In this document: piece by piece, positions 61,096-64,000 of the stretch
Layout of the letters: each line of letters starts with the position of its first letter
How positions within the stretch are numbered: position 1 is the first letter of the stretch
Source of the DNA: a bacterium 1XD42-76
GTDB lineage: Bacteria; Bacillota; Clostridia; Lachnospirales; Lachnospiraceae
Assembly: GCA_009917545.1 (NCBI GenBank)
Contig: QZDW01000002.1
Location: 186,001-250,000, forward strand
DNA length: 64,000 nt
Reading direction: 5' to 3'
Position numbers and translations under genes: made by a program
Notes under the pieces: generated by a model
Told to the model about the DNA's origin: nothing
Seen by the model: the letters and a program-made list of their open reading frames with translations, nothing else
The model's database searches: none

Positions 61096-61217
61096 GTTTA
61101 TGCGCTCCGGCGATCAGACACACAGACGTTTATACGCTCGGGCGACCAGGCCCTTAGACGTTTATGCGCTCCGGAAGGCAAATCACCGACGTTTTTACTC
61201 TCCGGGAGACGGCTAAC
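61096..61217 (+). repeat. Imperfect 32-bp tandem repeat, about four units
   Basis: Units begin GTTTATGCGCTCCGG (61096-61127), GTTTATACGCTCGGG (61128-61159), GTTTATGCGCTCCGG (61160-61190, 31 bp) and GTTTTTACTCTCCGGG (61191-61217), and the first three end in GAC. The 3' halves vary. It lies 50 nt downstream of the ECF transporter gene, in a 457-nt region with no gene. Confidence 0.8.
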
Positions 61218-61266
61218 ATTTGTGGAGCGATTGTCTGGCGGCAATTCTAGTAGATCAAAATACCGG

Positions 61267-61896
61267 TCAGCCTCTGATCCTAAATAGTATCTTTACGATA
61301 GCGGTCGTCAGGATCCCGGCGATCACGGCCTCAGGAATCCCAAATGTAACAATGACGCCAAGAATTACATCATAGATCCGCTCCACCAGCTGATTAGAAG
61401 CCGCTGCATAGCTGCTCCCGAAAAAAATGTAGATCCCATTCATTACGAGAATCGTATTCGTCATCGAGCCTGCAATACCAGCCAGCCACAAGGCAATGGT
61501 CTGAGAGCCCTTTTTATGGCTCATAAGTTTCATCACCAGCTCATACACATAGTAGGCCGACACGCCGATCAGGGCTCTCGGCACCAGCGCAATCACCGCA
61601 CTCCACATGTTGCCGTGGCAGCCGCCGATTGTCACAAACGGGCTGAATACAAATGAAGTAATTCCCGGCCGGACCGTTGCCTGAATCAGGCTCGTCACTC
61701 CAAATACCGTCCCCAGGTATATTCCGTATTTCGGCCCCAGAAGCAGCGCCCCGACAATAACTGGAACATGGATGATCGTTGCACTCATGAATCCAAGCGG
61801 AATGTAGCCCAAAAACGGTACTACTGCCATCAGGACAATGATTGCTGTGAGTATGCCTGCAAAAGACATGTCCATTATTTTTTTGTCAATTCTCAT
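61267..61896 (-). CDS. ECF transporter S component (substrate-binding)
   Basis: A 209-residue membrane protein with six hydrophobic segments. The ECF S-component pattern is visible: SFAGILTAIIVLMAVVPFLG (helix 1, with AxxxA-type helix packing), ATIIHVPVIVGALLLGP and ISSFVFSPF-like TSFVFSPFVTIG. It would bind a vitamin and partner with the shared EcfAAT module, which is not in the window. The substrate is unknown; PanT- or FolT-type S components are the nearest in sequence style. AGGAGG precedes the ATG, and a consensus promoter lies upstream. Confidence 0.88.
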   Translation of the reverse strand: MRIDKKIMDMSFAGILTAIIVLMAVVPFLGYIPLGFMSATIIHVPVIVGALLLGPKYGIYLGTVFGVTSLIQATVRPGITSFVFSPFVTIGGCHGNMWSAVIALVPRALIGVSAYYVYELVMKLMSHKKGSQTIALWLAGIAGSMTNTILVMNGIYIFFGSSYAAASNQLVERIYDVILGVIVTFGIPEAVIAGILTTAIVKILFRIRG

Positions 61897-61954
61897 TTTT
61901 ACCTCCTGCTACTGTTCTTTAAAAAAAGATACAATGCAATATAGTCACAGCCGC

Positions 61955-61983
61955 ATTATACAAAATTGAGGCACAAACGTCAA
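61955..61983 (-). promoter_or_regulatory. Promoter of the ECF S-component gene
   Basis: On the minus strand TTGACG (61978-61983), a 17-nt spacer and TATAAT (61955-61960). About 58 nt before the ATG. No riboswitch of known class was recognised in the short leader. Confidence 0.85.
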
Positions 61984-62054
61984 CTGTTTTATCTTAACAG
62001 GCTTTTATGAAAGTAGCGGAGAGAACTTTTGCTGTTTTCATGATCCCGGATTTA

Positions 62055-62063
62055 TGGTATAAT
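62055..62063 (+). promoter_or_regulatory. Extended -10 promoter
   Basis: TGGTATAAT matches an extended -10 (TG-N-TATAAT), with a weak TTTCAT 16 nt upstream. It would drive the GNAT fragment and the VOC gene. Confidence 0.5.
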
Positions 62064-62139
62064 GTTGACAGGTATAGTATCATGATGGTATCAAATCATC
62101 AAATAATAATAAAAAGGCAGGCTGTGCAGAGAAGCGGCT

Positions 62140-62427
62140 GTGACATATAATCAAATAATTGTATTAAAAAATGGTATGGAATGCTGTTTAAGAAATGGAG
62201 TAGAAGGTGACGGACAGGCCGTATCCGATCACTTTCATTTGACACATGGACAAGCGGATTATTTCCTTTCGTATCCAGATGAAAACTGTTACGATGTGAT
62301 ACAGGAAAGCCAGTTTTTGAAAGAAAAATCCGAAAATAAAAATGAGGTTGAATTGGTTGCCGTAGTTGACAATGCAATTATAAGGAACGCTGGAATGAAA
62401 GCAGCAGGCAAAAATACCAGGAGGTAA
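62140..62427 (+). pseudogene. N-terminal fragment of a GNAT acetyltransferase
   Basis: A 95-codon frame starting GTG at 62140. The text VLKNGMECCLRNG then SDHFHLTHGQADYFLSYPDE matches the N-terminal half of a known GNAT type (ending near VELVAVVD, the start of the acetyl-CoA-binding half). The acetyl-CoA motif is missing; the frame ends with AAGKNTRR, so it is a truncated gene. Its TAA overlaps the AGGAGG site of the VOC gene, so the transcript is shared. Confidence 0.65.
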
Positions 62428-62432
62428 AGACA

Positions 62433-62795
62433 ATGAAATTAAAGAATATTTTGATTGTTGTTCAGGACATCGAAAAATCAAAGCAGTTTTATCATGACCT
62501 GTTCGGTCTTGATACGGTTCTTGGTCACGATGGTAATATGATTTTAACGGAAGGTCTTGTGTTACAAGACAGGAACATTTGGAAAAGGTTTTTGAAAAAA
62601 GACACGATTCCGGAAAACAACTCCTGCGAACTGTATTTTGAAGAACCAGATATAGAAGCGTTTGTTGAAAAACTCGAACGGTTGTATCCGTCCATTCAAT
62701 ATGTGAATCGGCTAATGACGCATAGCTGGGGGCAAAAAGTAATTCGATTCTATGATTTGGACGGCAATTTGATAGAAGTAGGTACACCGATGTAA
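62433..62795 (+). CDS. VOC-superfamily glyoxalase-like protein
   Basis: A 120-residue single-domain protein with the paired beta-alpha-beta-beta-beta fold: a start ILIVVQDIEKSKQFYHDLFGL and an end KVIRFYDLDGNLIEVGTPM. Metal ligand candidates are few (E67 in CELYFEE, E116 in LIEV), so it may be a glyoxalase, a bleomycin-type binding protein or a dioxygenase-like member. AGGAGG lies before the ATG. The nearby truncated GNAT is transcribed with it. AT-rich, unlike most of the window. Confidence 0.85.
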   Translation: MKLKNILIVVQDIEKSKQFYHDLFGLDTVLGHDGNMILTEGLVLQDRNIWKRFLKKDTIPENNSCELYFEEPDIEAFVEKLERLYPSIQYVNRLMTHSWGQKVIRFYDLDGNLIEVGTPM

Positions 62796-62832
62796 TACAA
62801 AAATTCCGGTTTATCAAGTAAATCACAATGCA

Positions 62833-62935
62833 AAAGGGGCTGTTGCAAAGTACAGTTGATATACAACATATAGCTGATGTCTATGCGCTTCAAACCATAT
62901 TTTGTATACAGCTACTACTTTGCAACAGCCCCTTT
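62833..62935. mobile_element. MITE-like element with 20-bp perfect terminal inverted repeats
   Basis: AAAGGGGCTGTTGCAAAGTA (62833-62852) is inversely repeated as the same 20 bp ending at 62935 (62916-62935). The inside is 63 bp and encodes nothing. The GGGGCTGTTGCAAA ends resemble terminal repeats of known IS families, but no transposase is present. Flanking direct repeats are not obvious. Confidence 0.8.
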
Positions 62936-62937
62936 AA

Positions 62938-63011
62938 TCGGGGCAACAGGATTTGAACCTGCGACCTCTCGGCCCCCAGCCGAGCGCGCTACCAAGCTAC
63001 GCCATACCCCG
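62938..63011 (-). tRNA. tRNA-Pro (GGG)
   Basis: On the minus strand CGGGGTA opens and TGCCCCG closes the acceptor stem, GTAGCTTGGTAGCGC is the D region, CTGGGGG the anticodon loop (anticodon GGG) and GTTCGAATC the T loop. It begins directly behind the MITE-like element. Confidence 0.95.
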
Positions 63012-63153
63012 GAAACACGTCTTATTATACCAGAAAAGTAAAAAAAATCAATATCTATTTTAAAAAAATGCAATCATTCAGACACCATTCAGGTATCCAG
63101 CGCCCAAGGAAGCGTTGATTCCACCACCGCTTCCCTGGTATCTTTCTATTTCT

Positions 63154-64000
63154 CTATAGTCCCAGCTCTTCAAATACTGCTTTTAATGCCTCTCTGACAG
63201 ATCCCTCTTTTAACACATTATGAAGTCCACAGTAATCCAGAAGCTCAAAATATCCTTTGGAGCCCCCTGCCTTACAGAGCTTATAGTAATTGTCCCAGGC
63301 AGCCTCGCGGTCTGTGTTCATCTGCGTATAAAACTCAAAAGCTCCGATCTGCGCCATCGCGTAATCCACATAATAGAACGGATACAGGAAAATATGCTGC
63401 TTCTGCATCCAGAAACCGCCGCTCTCCAGGAATTCATTCTTATCATAATCACGCCACGGCATATAAATCTTTTCCAGACGGCTCCAGACAGCACGCCTTT
63501 CCATCGCAGTCATTTCCGGCTTTGCGTATACCTCATGCTGATATTCGTCCACACAGACCATATACGGAATTTTCATTATTGCATCTGCCAAATGCTGCTT
63601 TCTGTACTGCTCTGCCTTGTCTCCGAAAAAGCTTTCCATCCAGGGGTACGTCCACAGCTCCATACTCATGGAATGAATCTCGCTGATCTCTTCCGTACTG
63701 TGACAGAGCTCCGGAAGCTTCTGGAATTTTGCGGCGGTAAAACCTGCAAAAGCGTGTCCCGCTTCATGGGTGAGCACATTAACATCCGCCAGTGTTCCAT
63801 TAAAATTCGAGAAAATAAAGGGGGCATGGTATGAAGGCAGAGACGTACAGTAGCCTCCCACCCGTTTCCCCTTTCTGGTCTCCAGATCGAACAGCTCATA
63901 CTCCACCATAAAGTCGAAAAACTCCCCACTCTGCGGGGACAGCTCACGGTACATTTTCTGCGCCATCTCTACCAGGTAATCTTTTCCGCCGACCGGCCGC
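63154..64000 (-). CDS. M3-family oligoendopeptidase, 5' end cut by window edge
   Basis: The C-terminal 280 or so residues of a zinc peptidase. The frame is open to the right edge (reads GGKDYLVEMAQKM). The zinc site is LTHEAGHAFAG (HExxH) with a downstream glutamate in SMSMELWTYPW. A tail of about 180 residues is typical for the M3B branch. It is distinct from PepF at 32175: the zinc motif is HEAGH, not HEMGH. The rest lies outside the window. Confidence 0.9.
   Translation of the reverse strand, partial: RPVGGKDYLVEMAQKMYRELSPQSGEFFDFMVEYELFDLETRKGKRVGGYCTSLPSYHAPFIFSNFNGTLADVNVLTHEAGHAFAGFTAAKFQKLPELCHSTEEISEIHSMSMELWTYPWMESFFGDKAEQYRKQHLADAIMKIPYMVCVDEYQHEVYAKPEMTAMERRAVWSRLEKIYMPWRDYDKNEFLESGGFWMQKQHIFLYPFYYVDYAMAQIGAFEFYTQMNTDREAAWDNYYKLCKAGGSKGYFELLDYCGLHNVLKEGSVREALKAVFEELGL

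Noticed and set aside
61096-61217. CRISPR array
   Set aside because: Units run directly into each other with no unique spacers, the repeat is degenerate and no cas gene is near.
60892-61287. 131-codon plus-strand reading frame over the tandem repeat
   Set aside because: It has no ribosome site, its protein is arginine-rich noise made by the repeat, and it runs into the ECF gene's 3' end.

Overview
The window looks like a chromosomal segment of a Gram-positive, low-to-mid GC Firmicute of the class Clostridia, most probably a Lachnospiraceae gut anaerobe. The evidence is an anaerobe's toolkit (an [FeFe]-hydrogenase-like protein, rubrerythrin, several ferredoxin-domain proteins), sporulation-type genes (PdaA-like deacetylase, DacF-like carboxypeptidase, a Spo0A C-terminal-domain protein), clostridial promoters close to TTGACA-N17-TATAAT, strong AGGAGG ribosome sites, and families frequent in Lachnospiraceae (DUF5722, DUF6465, DUF1576). 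The species cannot be named from the sequence. Most genes are on the minus strand.

Layout. 0-5 kb: an edge-truncated gene, an HD-domain protein, a D-Ala-D-Ala carboxypeptidase, then about 1 kb of decayed sequence, and an RluA-type pseudouridine synthase with a likely leaderless mRNA. 5-17.7 kb: RsmF-type rRNA methyltransferase, a HerA/FtsK-like ATPase, DUF6465, a secreted DUF5722 protein, a CPBP protease, PdaA, a DUF362 iron-sulfur protein, a KdpDE-like two-component pair without the Kdp pump, and DUF1576. 17.7-22.6 kb: TrmO, a GGDEF protein, a zinc-ribbon membrane protein, the hydrogenase and rubrerythrin. 22.7-31.3 kb: nucleotide synthesis, with an M29 aminopeptidase-purE-purM-purN-purD run, small membrane proteins and VanZ, then pyrE and pyrF. 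31.4-37.9 kb: nitroreductase, PepF, LrgAB, a tandem GNAT protein, a small (p)ppGpp synthetase and a D-amino-acid transaminase.

37.9-46.5 kb is the most interesting block. It is a tightly packed seven-gene minus-strand operon: secreted TIM-barrel protein, VTC-type polyphosphate polymerase, DUF4956 membrane protein, CotH kinase, large secreted glycosidase-like protein, membrane-anchored HEAT protein and a family 2 membrane glycosyltransferase. It reads as a cell-surface polymer assembly or modification machine whose product is not known to me. 46.8-50.0 kb is an AT-rich graveyard of broken acquired genes (AAC(6')-like acetyltransferase, PHP phosphatase tail, frameshifted Rpn-type nuclease, IS3-family transposase pieces, DeoR tail).

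50-60.5 kb is again core: nth, an EFR1-type flavodoxin/ferredoxin, purL, a sigma-like protein without region 4, LysR, an XPD/DinG-type helicase with a RecB-like nuclease domain, an HPr-like protein without the phosphorylatable histidine, and a lone Spo0A DNA-binding domain. 60.7-64 kb holds tRNA-Trp, a 32-bp tandem repeat, an ECF transporter S component, a truncated GNAT with a glyoxalase-fold protein, a 103-bp MITE-like element, tRNA-Pro and an edge-truncated M3 peptidase. A dispersed intergenic repeat of about 100 bp recurs at 8.5-8.8, 30.2, 34.0 and 46.7 kb.
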